Below are positions 6,703 through 16,037 of a stretch of DNA of 17,678 bases, piece by piece. This DNA comes from Leptospiraceae bacterium (GTDB lineage Bacteria > Spirochaetota > Leptospiria > Leptospirales > Leptospiraceae). Below the pieces are notes generated by a model. It was not told the DNA's origin. It ran no database searches and saw only the letters and a list, made by a program, of their open reading frames with translations. Where the stretch lies: contig JAIXRB010000150.1 in NCBI GenBank assembly GCA_027485405.1, positions 1-17,678 on the forward strand, written 5' to 3'. Numbering within the stretch: the stretch's first letter is position 1; every line of letters begins with the position of its first letter. The position numbers were made by a program, and so were the translations under genes.

Positions 6703-9700
6703 GTGAAGAATCTACGCTTTTACTCAATCTTTTGGCTACCCTTCTCTTTCCTGCTTTCCTGCGGTGGTCTGCCTACTATTGAACGCTCAATTTTGGAGAC
6801 GGTGAACACCCTTCGTTTTGTCCAAACACAAACTACTGACTATTCCATTGGTTTCACAGTGTCTGGCATTCTCGGCAAGGGTCTTGAAGTGGCAAACGGT
6901 TCGGAATCCATTCTGGTCGAAAAAGATGGTTCGTATACTTTCAGAACCAAACAACTGACTCAATCCACTTACAATGTCTCGATCAAAACAAAGCCAAAAG
7001 ATCCCGAACAAAACTGTGAAGTAGCAGGTGGCCAAGGAACCATCGTCAGGGGAAATGTAGATACGATTCGGATCACTTGCGGATCAGCAATCAACTCCAA
7101 TGTAAAGATCACTGGGACCATAACGGGGCTCCAAGGCAGTGGACTTCAGATTTCCAATACCTCTTCGGCGGGAAACGAAACTATCAATGTCAATTCGACT
7201 TCGTTTGCCTTTACATCCATTCCATCAGGCTCCACGTATAGTTTTGCCATTGCTACCCAACCCAGCAATCCTTCCCAAACCTGTTCCATCACGGCACCCA
7301 CAAACCTGAGTGGAACCGCTAGTTTTTCAGATCTTAGTCTTACGGTAAACTGCACAACAAATAGTTATTCTGTTTCCGCTCAAGTGACAGGCATTGTGGG
7401 GACTCTTCCTGTAGGTCAGCCATTGCAACTTATGCTCAATGGTTCTGAAACAATAGATGTCAGTAGCAATGGAACATTTCCTTTCCCTACTGCACTAGCT
7501 AGTGGCTCTACTTACACTTTGGTAATTGTTAATTCGAGTGGATTGATAGCCACAGGAAAGTGCAACATACCAACAAATACAGGAACGATTGGAGGAACTG
7601 CCGCGACTGTTCTAGTCAATTGCACAGACGGCTTCGCCGTACAAGGAACTGTGACAATAGGGGGAGGCACTCCCTCGACTGTAATTGGCACTGACTTTGA
7701 GATAATGCTGAGCCACAATGGGGCAGGTCCAGCATTTACCTCTCAAACAATCGCAATCAGTCCTGGTGCGACTACCTTTTCGTTTCCGAATGCCATTCCA
7801 TCGGGATCGGAGTATATAATCAATATTAACGGAAATCCGGACGGACAGGTTTGTACAATCTCGGCGGGTGCAGGTCCTTCCATCATTTCAGGCAACGTAA
7901 ACAATGTGGTTTTGGATTGTGGTCTGCCCTCACCTAGCATTGTTACACCGATCCCAGGAACTTACGGGGATGACATCGCTTCGGTGACATTTTCAACACC
8001 AATCTCGGGAGCCGAAATTCGCTGGAGCTTGGGCAATGGTAGCCAGGCAGATCCGACCTGTGCTGGAGGATCCACGGGAAGCCCTGCCATCTCGAGCAAC
8101 AGCACTGGGACGATTAAATTCAGACAATGCAGAACAGGTTGGACAGCCTCTCCGGTCATTGTTGAGACTTTTACATTAAAGGCAAACACACCTACGTTCA
8201 GCATCACACCTGGCTCCTTTGTCAATACGGGTGCCTCTTTAAGCTACTCCTCTACCACAACTTCTACTTGGTTCTGTGCCAACTTTCTCGCTGGCACTCC
8301 TGGGGACCCTAGTTGCGGTTCAGCAATAAGCACATGTAATGCCGGAGTGGTCAACTCTGGTACTACTCTTAGCACAGGATCATTTTTAAGCTTCAAGGTC
8401 AGAACCTGTAAAGTTGGCTACCAGGAAAGCGATATAGCTTCAGCAACATATACCTTTAACCAATATAGTGTGGGTGGCACTGTATCTGGCCTCACTACTC
8501 CCTTTGGTGCAAACACCCTTGTCTTACGAAACAATGCTGGCAATGACCTAACAATAGCCGCCAATGGAACTTTCACTTTTTCTAATACTCTCGCTACTGG
8601 CGCATCCTACAATGTCACCGTTTTTAGCAATCCTCAGAATCCCTGGCAAACATGTACTATATCCAATGGATCAGGAACAGTTGGGTCAAGTAATGTAACA
8701 AATATTGGTCTTTCCTGCACTCTAAATACCTATACAATGGCAGGGGCAGTGACAAGTAGCATTGCCCTCCCTAGTGGCCTAACTGTTTCGAATGGGGTGG
8801 ATACAATCAACGTCACTCCTGGGTCTACTAGTACTGCTATCAGTTTTGCAACGGCTTTGAATAGTGGCTCCACTTACAATGTATCGATCACAGCTGAACC
8901 CAGTGGATATGTCTGTGCAGTCTCTTCGCCTTTAGCAGGATCCATCGCAGGTGCTAACATAACGAATGTTGGTGTCAACTGCATAGCTGGTCACCGAACG
9001 GGTAATGCAGTCTTCAACCGAATCCCTTCGCCAGTTAGCATTGGATTGTATCGGGGAGATGTAAATCCTATCGCGGGAGATAGCACTTCTGGCTATTTGG
9101 ACCAAACAGCAGGTTTAGCTAGGTTCGGAACAATAACTGGTATTAGTAGTGATGGCGTTTCGGGCTATGTGATCGATAATTCAAATCATACGATCCGAAG
9201 AATCAATTTTTCAAACAATGCTGTTACTTCAATTGTAGGAAATGGAAGCCCGGGAAATATAGTTTCTGGACCCGCATCGGGATCCGCCTTAAATGGACCT
9301 TACGGAATCACAACGGATGGGACTTTCTTATATGTAACTGAAAGTCTAGGAAATCGAATCAAGCGAATCCGCATCTCCGACTCCAACATAGAAACCCTTG
9401 CCGGTGATGATTCTACTCTAACGCCCGCGAACGGATTTACCAACGGAACGGGAAATACGGCAAGATTTGCCTCTCCCCGAGGGATCATTCTAGATGGAGA
9501 GAATCTATATATCGCTGATTCGGGAAACAACGCCATTCGCGTTTTAAACATTCGCACCAGAGCAGTCACTACCCTAACCAGTGACCCAGTTTTTTTTGAT
9601 GCTCCTGATGGAATCACTTTAGTTGGTAATACTCTGTATACGACAAACCCTGGAAATAGCCTTGATTGTATCACATCTACTACAAAGACTACAGGAGCAA

Positions 9701-12624
9701 ATTCTACCTTTGCTGGATTTGGAGGTGTAGCTGGATTCCGAGACGGAATAGGTGTCAACAATACTCGATTCAACAATCCTACGGGAATCAACCATGATAC
9801 AGAAAACCTATATATTGCCGATACTGGCAATAATAGAATCAGAAAGATTAACATTCGCACTGGTGAAGTGATAACGATTGCGGGAAATGGTGAATCAAAT
9901 TTCATTTCTGGAGTGGGTCCTTATGCTCATATAACAGCTCCGCGTGCTCCCACTAGAGTCGGAGAAGCTTTTGCATTCTCTGTTGATTTTGCAGTGAGAA
10001 CTATTTCTGACCAAAATTTAGTGGCTCACTATCGTTTGGCTGGAAATCCCGATACAAGTCTTGGGCTAAGCAATTTAACGCCATCCGGAACCGCAGTCTA
10101 TGGAATCGGTAGATTTGGAGAAGCAAATGGAGCCTTCGTAAATTCACCTATCAGTATAAATGCCGCCAGTCGATCCTTGAGTGGAAACAACAACTTGACT
10201 ATGGCAGGTTGGTTTTTTTGGGACGGAACAGGCGGTGGCACTCAGAGGGTAATCTTTTACAATGGAAATTCAGGGGCCGATGGATCAGGGCTCGAGATCA
10301 ACGCATCCAATTCACTTCAAATCATTCGGGGTGGCGTAGGGGTTACTCCCGTAAACTTTGTACTTCCCTCAAATGTTTGGGTCCATTTAGCATTGGTCAT
10401 TTTGCCTAACACCCCCAATAGCACTCACAAAATTTTTGTCAACGGAAAGCAAGTATTCCAAGCAGATTTAGACGGAAATCCAGTCTCCAATAGATTTCAA
10501 TTGGGTTCCAATGGTGGCGGTTCCAATATCTTTCCTGGTCGTATCTCGGAAGTTCGCCTCTACAATCGACCGCTTGGCGAAGGTGAAATTATCGCTTTAG
10601 CAAAAGATGCGGATCCTGCTCTGGTAGGAGTGACCTATGCGACTCATCCATCTGAACTGATGATGAAGTATTCGTTCTTCAATACCCTAGCGCCCGAATC
10701 TCCCGTTGGAGAGACTCTCTCCAGTTTTGGGACTTGGTCTTACGCTCTAGGAAAAGAAGGTTTAACTTCAAACAGTAGCGTTCGTTTGACTAGTGGGCGA
10801 TTTGAAAGCAGTTCTCTAGGACTACCAGGGGGAGACCATCCGAGAACCGTTTGCGCTTGGGTTAACCCCGTAGATTTCCCCGCACTTGGTACTCTTCAAA
10901 CCGTTTTTCGATACGGGGATACAACGGGCACTACTTCTTTCTCCATGCGAGTCATGAATTTTTCGGGAATCTACTATATCGTCTTCGGTGGTGTTGTTAC
11001 TGGAAGTGATTTAGTCTTTCAATACAAATTGAATCTAAATAGCTGGACCCATTTGTGTGGTTCTCTCGATTCATCTTCCACCGCAAGGGTCTACGCCAAC
11101 GGAACTTTGATTGGAAGTGGGACAATAACCCCACTCAATACATCTGGTAGCTCCATCATTTTGATTGGTGCTTTCAATACCGCAACGGATCTCTGGGTGG
11201 GCAAGATTGCCGACTTTCGGGTTTATTCCAAAGCTTTGTCCAATACTGAGATACGTATGATCGGAGCACAGAATCCCGTTGGCCTTGTCGCCTACTACGA
11301 TGTAAATGGTGATGCAAATGATTTGAGTGGATTTGGTGCAAACGGTTCCGTTTCAGGGTCTGTGTCATATGTAACTGACAGATATGGTGTGCCCAATTCT
11401 GCTCTACGAGTTGCGGGGGGGACTAATTTTGTCCAAGCCGCGGTGACGGCCCTACCACCCAACGTAAATGCCAGAACCTTTTGTATGTGGTACCGTTCTG
11501 AAAATGTTTTTTTCTCTGTTCCATTTGCTTATGGCAATGAGACCGGGGGAGGAGGGGTCTTTCAGGCTTTTTGGCTTCAGACCGAACAATACATTCGCCT
11601 TTGGGGGGGAAGCCCGGATTTCAATGTCGATCCATTCCCGATTCGCAATTTTATTTGGAGGCATGTCTGCGGAACTATTTCTGGTTCTACCAATTTTGGA
11701 GAGCTCTATGTAAATGGGAAATTGATAGCGGATGGATCACTAACAGTAAACATTGGTAACAATACTTCGGTGAAGTTTGGCTCCTTTGTTTCTACACGTG
11801 ATTACTTAGGGAGTCTTGACAGCCTAATGATATACAACCGAGTCTTAACTGCAACGGAGATTCGAGTTTTGAGTGGATACCATCCCATGCAAACGTCTGT
11901 TTGGAATGTCAGCGTTGGTTCGAGCTTTTTAAAGCTCCACCTGACAGCAGAAAGTCTATCAAATTTAGCTTCGAACTCCAACGTAACTTCATGGGTGGAC
12001 CAAAGTGGAAATGGTGGTGACTTTGTCAATGCCTCCCCCGCTCCATTATTCCAATCGGGCGGTATTCCATTTAACACCCATCGGGGATCTAACACCATTA
12101 CATTTAATGGAACAAGCAATGAACTCTTTCGAGCTTCGGCCATTCCTGGAATTGCCTTCAACGGCTTTTCTTTCTATACTGTTTTAAAACGCAATAACCA
12201 GCTTGCTATAGAAGGATTCTTTGAGACGGATCCTGGGGGAAATGGGTTGCTATTGCAGTTTGACCAAGGCAGGTTTCGAGCCTCAAAAATCGGATCAGTA
12301 ACTTTAGGCGAATCGGGTCTTTCAGCGTTCAATGTTAGTGACCGTGCTTATCTGCTGGAAGCACAATATTCACAAAATGTTTTCTTCGATATTGCCTCCC
12401 AAGGAACATCAGTTTTATCTGGGGGAACTAATTTTACAGAGCCTTTTTCAGGCAGTAGCCTTTTTCGAATCGGTAGAAGTAGTTCCAATTCCACATTTTT
12501 CAATGGGGACATTGCAGAGATTTTATATTTGAATACAATTTTAGGTCTTGGAAATAGAACAATCATCCATTGTTATCTTTCCCAAAAGTACAACCTCCCA
12601 GTTACAGGATTCACTTGCGATTAA
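6703..12624 (+). CDS. giant multidomain surface lipoprotein (beta-sandwich repeats, NHL propeller, LamG domains)
   Basis: I start this gene at GTG 6703 because it gives a short lipoprotein signal ending LLSC, with lipidated Cys20. The open frame extends to TTG 6556, but that part is not signal-like. The product has about 1973 residues. Six repeats of about 85 residues share GTFTF, SGSTYNV and a closing C pattern (residues about 47-127, 134-220, 222-310, 311-407, 588-675, 677-763). Two CHB_HEX-like modules sit at 408-586. An NHL-type propeller follows at about 780-1100, with repeated LYIADSGNNAIR-like blades and IAGNG motifs. Four LamG/concanavalin-like domains fill 1106-1973, with VHLALV, VNGKQVF and ISEVRLYNR motifs. 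Family knowledge suggests surface adhesion or glycan binding; no catalytic site is recognised. Its stop overlaps the stop of the convergent outer-membrane gene. Confidence 0.88.
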   Translation: MKNLRFYSIFWLPFSFLLSCGGLPTIERSILETVNTLRFVQTQTTDYSIGFTVSGILGKGLEVANGSESILVEKDGSYTFRTKQLTQSTYNVSIKTKPKDPEQNCEVAGGQGTIVRGNVDTIRITCGSAINSNVKITGTITGLQGSGLQISNTSSAGNETINVNSTSFAFTSIPSGSTYSFAIATQPSNPSQTCSITAPTNLSGTASFSDLSLTVNCTTNSYSVSAQVTGIVGTLPVGQPLQLMLNGSETIDVSSNGTFPFPTALASGSTYTLVIVNSSGLIATGKCNIPTNTGTIGGTAATVLVNCTDGFAVQGTVTIGGGTPSTVIGTDFEIMLSHNGAGPAFTSQTIAISPGATTFSFPNAIPSGSEYIININGNPDGQVCTISAGAGPSIISGNVNNVVLDCGLPSPSIVTPIPGTYGDDIASVTFSTPISGAEIRWSLGNGSQADPTCAGGSTGSPAISSNSTGTIKFRQCRTGWTASPVIVETFTLKANTPTFSITPGSFVNTGASLSYSSTTTSTWFCANFLAGTPGDPSCGSAISTCNAGVVNSGTTLSTGSFLSFKVRTCKVGYQESDIASATYTFNQYSVGGTVSGLTTPFGANTLVLRNNAGNDLTIAANGTFTFSNTLATGASYNVTVFSNPQNPWQTCTISNGSGTVGSSNVTNIGLSCTLNTYTMAGAVTSSIALPSGLTVSNGVDTINVTPGSTSTAISFATALNSGSTYNVSITAEPSGYVCAVSSPLAGSIAGANITNVGVNCIAGHRTGNAVFNRIPSPVSIGLYRGDVNPIAGDSTSGYLDQTAGLARFGTITGISSDGVSGYVIDNSNHTIRRINFSNNAVTSIVGNGSPGNIVSGPASGSALNGPYGITTDGTFLYVTESLGNRIKRIRISDSNIETLAGDDSTLTPANGFTNGTGNTARFASPRGIILDGENLYIADSGNNAIRVLNIRTRAVTTLTSDPVFFDAPDGITLVGNTLYTTNPGNSLDCITSTTKTTGANSTFAGFGGVAGFRDGIGVNNTRFNNPTGINHDTENLYIADTGNNRIRKINIRTGEVITIAGNGESNFISGVGPYAHITAPRAPTRVGEAFAFSVDFAVRTISDQNLVAHYRLAGNPDTSLGLSNLTPSGTAVYGIGRFGEANGAFVNSPISINAASRSLSGNNNLTMAGWFFWDGTGGGTQRVIFYNGNSGADGSGLEINASNSLQIIRGGVGVTPVNFVLPSNVWVHLALVILPNTPNSTHKIFVNGKQVFQADLDGNPVSNRFQLGSNGGGSNIFPGRISEVRLYNRPLGEGEIIALAKDADPALVGVTYATHPSELMMKYSFFNTLAPESPVGETLSSFGTWSYALGKEGLTSNSSVRLTSGRFESSSLGLPGGDHPRTVCAWVNPVDFPALGTLQTVFRYGDTTGTTSFSMRVMNFSGIYYIVFGGVVTGSDLVFQYKLNLNSWTHLCGSLDSSSTARVYANGTLIGSGTITPLNTSGSSIILIGAFNTATDLWVGKIADFRVYSKALSNTEIRMIGAQNPVGLVAYYDVNGDANDLSGFGANGSVSGSVSYVTDRYGVPNSALRVAGGTNFVQAAVTALPPNVNARTFCMWYRSENVFFSVPFAYGNETGGGGVFQAFWLQTEQYIRLWGGSPDFNVDPFPIRNFIWRHVCGTISGSTNFGELYVNGKLIADGSLTVNIGNNTSVKFGSFVSTRDYLGSLDSLMIYNRVLTATEIRVLSGYHPMQTSVWNVSVGSSFLKLHLTAESLSNLASNSNVTSWVDQSGNGGDFVNASPAPLFQSGGIPFNTHRGSNTITFNGTSNELFRASAIPGIAFNGFSFYTVLKRNNQLAIEGFFETDPGGNGLLLQFDQGRFRASKIGSVTLGESGLSAFNVSDRAYLLEAQYSQNVFFDIASQGTSVLSGGTNFTEPFSGSSLFRIGRSSSNSTFFNGDIAEILYLNTILGLGNRTIIHCYLSQKYNLPVTGFTCD

Positions 12625-13694
12625 AAGAACAAGTGCATTCCAACCTGTAAAGATTCCGTCCTATAGTTTTTGAAATACTCAATCCCAAGGCCCAGGTTTT
12701 CCCAACGCAATTGAATTCCTAAGATACCATAACCATTCACATTTGCGATGGTTTGGTTTTTGCTGAGTTCGATTCCTACGGCACTCGGATTTGTTGTAAA
12801 ATCATTTCGGTTCGCGACGGCAGAGATGATCGCATAGCGTTCTGCCTGTACAGTATTTGTTCCTTGGTTTGCTAGGAGTCCCAATCCACCGAAGAAGGAA
12901 AATCCTCCCCAGGACAAGGCATGTCGAATGTCTGTGCTAAGTGAGGCGATTTGAGATTGGTAGCTCAATTCATTGATACCCAGCCATCGTCTACGATCTC
13001 CATCAATGCGGAATTGGCTAGTCGTTCTGTCATAGGTATTCAAATAGATTTCTTGGCTAGTCCAGAGCACACCCATCCCAAATGATAGGTTGTCCCAAGT
13101 CCCAGGAGCTTTTAGAGAGTCCGTTCTTTGTTCCTTAAGAAAAGGAAAATAGCGCGCGATCAAACTGAAATTTTGAATTTTTCCTGAAACCTCCGTATTG
13201 CGAATATTTAAAAAAGGTAGATTGGTTTCAGAAAGAGAATAAGGAAAAAACTGCATGTATACATTCCATTTGTGAAACCCCTTGCCCTCGCCAAAAATTC
13301 TATCCAAAGATAACGCATATGATAAAGTAGGTGTTGTGGCAATTCCTTTCGTGGGTAGCTCTCTAAGTTCTGTCTCTTGGAGAATGAAGCTATTTGGATT
13401 TGCAGTGGAACGTGCGATCCCGTAACCCAGTCCCAATCTATTACCTTTCAGTGGAGTTCCTCCCATCAAGCTTGAATTAGCGTTTTGGAGGAAGGCACTT
13501 TCTGCCATCGAAGAGAGGAAATCTTTTGTATATACTTCTCCTAGGACGGGGTTGACTAGATTTGCCGTAAGCAAAGATTCTTCAGAAATCTGGGAACACT
13601 CTAATCCTACACAGACGGCGACCGAATGAATCGGTTTTGCAAAAAACAAGCTTAAAACAAGGTAAATAGAGCAATGTATGGAAAAGCTTTTCAT
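12621..13694 (-). CDS. putative outer-membrane beta-barrel protein
   Basis: This 357-residue protein has an N-terminal signal peptide (basic start, hydrophobic core around SIYLVLSLFFA, probable cleavage near residue 24). The rest has many short amphipathic strands with alternating aromatic residues, such as LGLGIEYFKNY, and ends in GMHLFF, a C-terminal aromatic residue typical of substrates of the BAM assembly machine. I do not recognise a named family. The barrel call rests on these composition and end signals. Its stop codon overlaps that of the giant lipoprotein gene (shared TTAA), leaving no room for a terminator between them. The start lies 107 bases after the FecR-like gene stop, so it could be co-transcribed with the two upstream lipoprotein genes or have its own promoter. 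No clear Shine-Dalgarno sequence precedes the ATG. Confidence 0.65.
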   Translation of the reverse strand: MKSFSIHCSIYLVLSLFFAKPIHSVAVCVGLECSQISEESLLTANLVNPVLGEVYTKDFLSSMAESAFLQNANSSLMGGTPLKGNRLGLGYGIARSTANPNSFILQETELRELPTKGIATTPTLSYALSLDRIFGEGKGFHKWNVYMQFFPYSLSETNLPFLNIRNTEVSGKIQNFSLIARYFPFLKEQRTDSLKAPGTWDNLSFGMGVLWTSQEIYLNTYDRTTSQFRIDGDRRRWLGINELSYQSQIASLSTDIRHALSWGGFSFFGGLGLLANQGTNTVQAERYAIISAVANRNDFTTNPSAVGIELSKNQTIANVNGYGILGIQLRWENLGLGIEYFKNYRTESLQVGMHLFF

Positions 13695-13801
13695 TTATTT
13701 GTTCAATGACGGGAAAAATCACAGTTTTTTTGCGCAGGATTGGCCAAAGTCCCATATGGCACAACCGCAGTGAGTGCCTCAATAACTGAGCAATGAAGTT
13801 A

Positions 13802-14761
13802 TCAATTTTTTAGCCCCTGTTTGATGGCATCGAATTCTGACTTTGCCTTGTTCTGAATCTCTGATTTTTCAGAATCATTTGCATTTTGCATCGACTTCGT
13901 TGATTTATCTTTGTCGCCTTTTGTCTCACTCATAAGTTCTCGGTTCTTTTCTTTTTGCTGGTTCAGTTCTTGTTGGTTCGTTTCTTTTTGCTCATTTAGC
14001 TTTTCTTGGTTCTCAGCTTTAAAGGCTTCCACATCGATCTTAATTCTTTCTTTGTCTTCGTTGAACTGATCCATGATGGATTGGATCTGTGCCTGGGCTT
14101 GTTCACGAATTTCCGCGGCCGAGGTGCTTTGGCTTTTTAAAAGTGCTTTTTCATCCTCATCTAACCCTAAAGTTTCTCTTTTTGAAACATCAGCTATGGA
14201 TTTGTTTCCCGAAGAGACCATTGCCGAGGACTCTGAAAATTCTGGCACTTCACCATTGGTGGGAACCCATTCCGTTTGTACTTTGCCCTCACCTACCAGG
14301 ATCTTGCTTTTTTCAGAATCTGCTTGGACCAAAAACTCAGTTCCGCGAACACCACCAATCTGAGTTGGAGTTTGCACCTGTAAGCTTTCTTCGTTTTTCA
14401 AAGGAATGGATTGGCTTACAAAGACTTGTCCCATGTTCAATTTCAGTCGAATTCGAGAGTTTTTTCCCTGCGGAAAGAATTTCGAATCCATGATAACTTC
14501 TGACTTTTCTAAGATTCGAATGACTCCGCCTGTCGCTAAAAGAATTTCAGCCTGAGCTCTTTCGCCCGTTTTGATCGTATCTCCGTCGTTTAATTTGTAT
14601 TTTACTAAGTTTCCGATCGGTGCTCCTTTAGAATCAAATGCTTTCGTATCACCAAAAGCAGTAAGAACCACAGCATAGGATACGGATTGAAATTCTTCCG
14701 TTTTTGACTTACAGCCTACAATAAGAACCAGAGTTAAAAAAAATAATAGAATTGGTTTCAT
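13802..14761 (-). CDS. FecR-domain lipoprotein with charged coiled-coil tail
   Basis: This 319-residue lipoprotein starts at ATG 14761, preceded by GAGGGG. A frame five codons longer exists but lacks this site. The signal ends LIVGC, with Cys17 lipidated. A FecR-type domain spans about residues 30-150: GDTIKTGERAQAEILLATG, an IRLKLNMGQVFV segment and TPTQIGGVRGTEFLV, which match the FecR core. Here the domain is extracytoplasmic and not part of a sigma regulator. From about residue 200 to the end the sequence is rich in E, K, Q and N with heptad-like spacing and should form a long coiled coil. No sigma factor or TonB receptor is adjacent. The start overlaps the DUF1566-like stop (ATGA), so the two lipoproteins are translationally coupled. 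A scaffold or periplasm-spanning role is inference. Confidence 0.8.
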   Translation of the reverse strand: MKPILLFFLTLVLIVGCKSKTEEFQSVSYAVVLTAFGDTKAFDSKGAPIGNLVKYKLNDGDTIKTGERAQAEILLATGGVIRILEKSEVIMDSKFFPQGKNSRIRLKLNMGQVFVSQSIPLKNEESLQVQTPTQIGGVRGTEFLVQADSEKSKILVGEGKVQTEWVPTNGEVPEFSESSAMVSSGNKSIADVSKRETLGLDEDEKALLKSQSTSAAEIREQAQAQIQSIMDQFNEDKERIKIDVEAFKAENQEKLNEQKETNQQELNQQKEKNRELMSETKGDKDKSTKSMQNANDSEKSEIQNKAKSEFDAIKQGLKN

Positions 14762-15294
14762 AATCCCCTCACACACCTTACTTCGTTCAAAAATACTTTT
14801 GAGCTGGACTCAGTGCTTCCATTTTTCAAGTTTAAAATCCAGACAGATTCGCTGTCCGATTCATCTACATTAGCTGTCCAAACTGAGTCTTTTCCGTTTA
14901 ACTGAACATGACTAGATTTTAATTCTTTTAAACTAGGCATTCTCATAGAAAGGGCGGCACAATACGATTTTGCATTAGCCCAAGTAATGAGTCCAGACTT
15001 TTCGGCTTTTTCCCAAACTAAATTTCCAATTTGAATTTCGTTCTCTGCTAACTGAGATACCGCTTCTGGTTTAGTCTCTGCAGATTTTGGCTCAATTTTT
15101 GTGGCTGTGCTTGAAGTAGGTTTCGTTGTTTCAATAGAAACTGGGTTGATTTCTGTAGTCTGGACCTTTTCCTTATCATTCGCATTCTCTATAGAATCAG
15201 ACCCTTCCTTGCATGACAATACAAAGGAGAGACATAGAATCAAAATGGCAAGTCTTATGTTGTTAGATTCTCGGCGTTTATTTGGTAGATTCAT
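14758..15294 (-). CDS. DUF1566-like lipoprotein
   Basis: This 178-residue protein has a lipoprotein signal ending VLSC (Cys28). A threonine-, serine-, glutamate- and lysine-rich linker covers residues 29 to about 85. A C-terminal domain of about 90 residues follows, with LVWEKAEKSGLITWANAKSY, C-ALSMRMPSLKEL, SVWILNL and a terminal VRCVRG. That order matches the DUF1566/Lcl C-terminal fold, related to formylglycine-generating-enzyme and C-type-lectin-like folds and common in spirochaete surface proteins. AAGGA lies seven bases before the ATG. It is the first gene of a coupled pair with the FecR-like lipoprotein and diverges from the toxin-antitoxin pair to its right. Function is unknown; adhesion or structural roles are typical guesses for the family. 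Confidence 0.75.
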   Translation of the reverse strand: MNLPNKRRESNNIRLAILILCLSFVLSCKEGSDSIENANDKEKVQTTEINPVSIETTKPTSSTATKIEPKSAETKPEAVSQLAENEIQIGNLVWEKAEKSGLITWANAKSYCAALSMRMPSLKELKSSHVQLNGKDSVWTANVDESDSESVWILNLKNGSTESSSKVFLNEVRCVRGL

Positions 15295-15388
15295 GTTAGG
15301 TTCCTTAGGGTGCTGGTGTTCGAAAAGAAATTGAAAGAAAAAGAAAAAAGAATTTTGGATTTTGCAAAAATTGACTTTTGGATAGAGC

Positions 15389-15417
15389 TTGACAAAAGGA
15401 CAAAAAACAGAGAAAAT
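15389..15417 (+). promoter_or_regulatory. promoter of toxin-antitoxin pair 1, predicted leaderless
   Basis: TTGACA (15389-15394), a 17-base spacer and GAAAAT (15412-15417) lead to a predicted transcription start at or next to ATG 15425. The mRNA would have almost no leader. A TTG within the -35 box could extend the frame upstream, but this overlap makes it an unlikely start. Confidence 0.5.
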
Positions 15418-15424
15418 TCTGATT

Positions 15425-15646
15425 ATGGTTGATTATACGAAAATTATTACGATTGAACCAGGTATGAGAAGCGGAAAGCCCTGCATTCGAGGGATGCGAA
15501 TCACGGTCTATGATATCTTGGAATACATGGCTTCTGGGATGACTCACGAAGAAATTTTGCATGATTTTCCGTATCTTACCAAAGAAGACCTTTTGGCTGT
15601 GCTTGCCTTTGCGGCTGACCAAAACAAAAAACTATTAATAATTTGA
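15425..15646 (+). CDS. DUF433 antitoxin, pair 1
   Basis: This 73-residue protein of the DUF433 family carries the family core: SGKPCIRGMRITVYDILEYM, then a GMTHEEILHDFPYLTKEDLL helix-turn-helix-like stretch. DUF433 proteins are small winged-helix-like antitoxins that bind a DUF5615 PIN-like toxin and probably repress their own operon. ATG 15425 is preferred because the codons before it lie in the promoter. The stop TGA overlaps the toxin's TTG start (TTGA), so translation is coupled. There is no recognisable Shine-Dalgarno sequence, in line with a leaderless transcript. The pair diverges from the DUF1566-like lipoprotein gene. Confidence 0.85.
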   Translation: MVDYTKIITIEPGMRSGKPCIRGMRITVYDILEYMASGMTHEEILHDFPYLTKEDLLAVLAFAADQNKKLLII

Positions 15647-15975
15647 AGCTTTTATTCGATGCAAACCTCTCACCTGAGTTAGCGAAAATTTTCTCGAAGG
15701 CATATCCAAAATCTAGCCATGTATTCCATTTTGGCCTTGAAAAGGATGATAAACTAATCTGGGAATTCGCAAGACTAAACGATTTTGTCATTGTTACGAA
15801 AGACAATGATTTTGTTAATTTATCAAATATCTTTGGTTCCCCTCCAAAGGTGATTTTCATAAAACGGGAAAATTGTCCCACTAAAACAATTGAGTCAATT
15901 CTCAAATTACATAGGGAAGCAATAGAATCCTTTATCCAAGAAGATAAAGACTTAGGTCTGTTAATCATCCGCTAG
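15643..15975 (+). CDS. DUF5615 PIN-like toxin, pair 1
   Basis: This 110-residue protein matches the DUF5615/Mut7-C-like PIN family. It begins MKLLFDANLS with the first acidic residue Asp6, has acidic positions around DDKLIWE (35-41), and carries TKDNDF (Asp54, Asp56), the hallmark second metal-binding motif. Such proteins are presumed Mg2+-dependent RNases silenced by the DUF433 partner. All the acidic residues I can identify are present, so the toxin is probably active. Translation must begin with TTG at 15643, which overlaps the antitoxin stop; the weak start codon would keep toxin output below that of antitoxin. Seventeen bases after its TAG begins the reverse-strand YAKK gene end. Confidence 0.83.
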   Translation: MKLLFDANLSPELAKIFSKAYPKSSHVFHFGLEKDDKLIWEFARLNDFVIVTKDNDFVNLSNIFGSPPKVIFIKRENCPTKTIESILKLHREAIESFIQEDKDLGLLIIR

Positions 15976-15991
15976 GGTAAAATCCCCCCTC

Positions 15992-16037
15992 TCACTTCTT
16001 CGCATAAGTCCCGATCGACTGCCTATCCATAGCAACC
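15992..16037. repeat. 46-base direct repeat, copy 1
   Basis: This segment encodes, leftwards, the last residues VAMDRQSIGTYAKK and stop of the broken coiled-coil gene. It is identical, base for base, to 17633-17678. A C-rich run (CCCCCC then CT or T) precedes both copies, so similarity extends a few bases to the left as well. Confidence 0.9.

Noticed and set aside
9300..9905. Leftward frame of 201 codons inside the giant gene
   Set aside because: It lies wholly opposite the NHL propeller, which shows clear blade motifs on the plus strand, and has no promoter or ribosome site of its own.
13780..13820. Intrinsic terminator (ATAACT/AGTTAT stem followed by TTTTTT)
   Set aside because: The T-run is on the plus strand, where no rightward gene ends; for the leftward FecR gene the order is wrong. 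The stem is only six A+T-rich pairs.
15389..15424. Longer antitoxin starting at TTG 15389
   Set aside because: The TTG is the -35 TTGACA itself, the extra twelve residues are not part of the DUF433 core, and pair 2 starts at the equivalent ATG.
15576..15968. Leftward frame of 130 codons opposite toxin 1
   Set aside because: It mirrors the DUF5615 gene, whose acidic motifs are on the plus strand.
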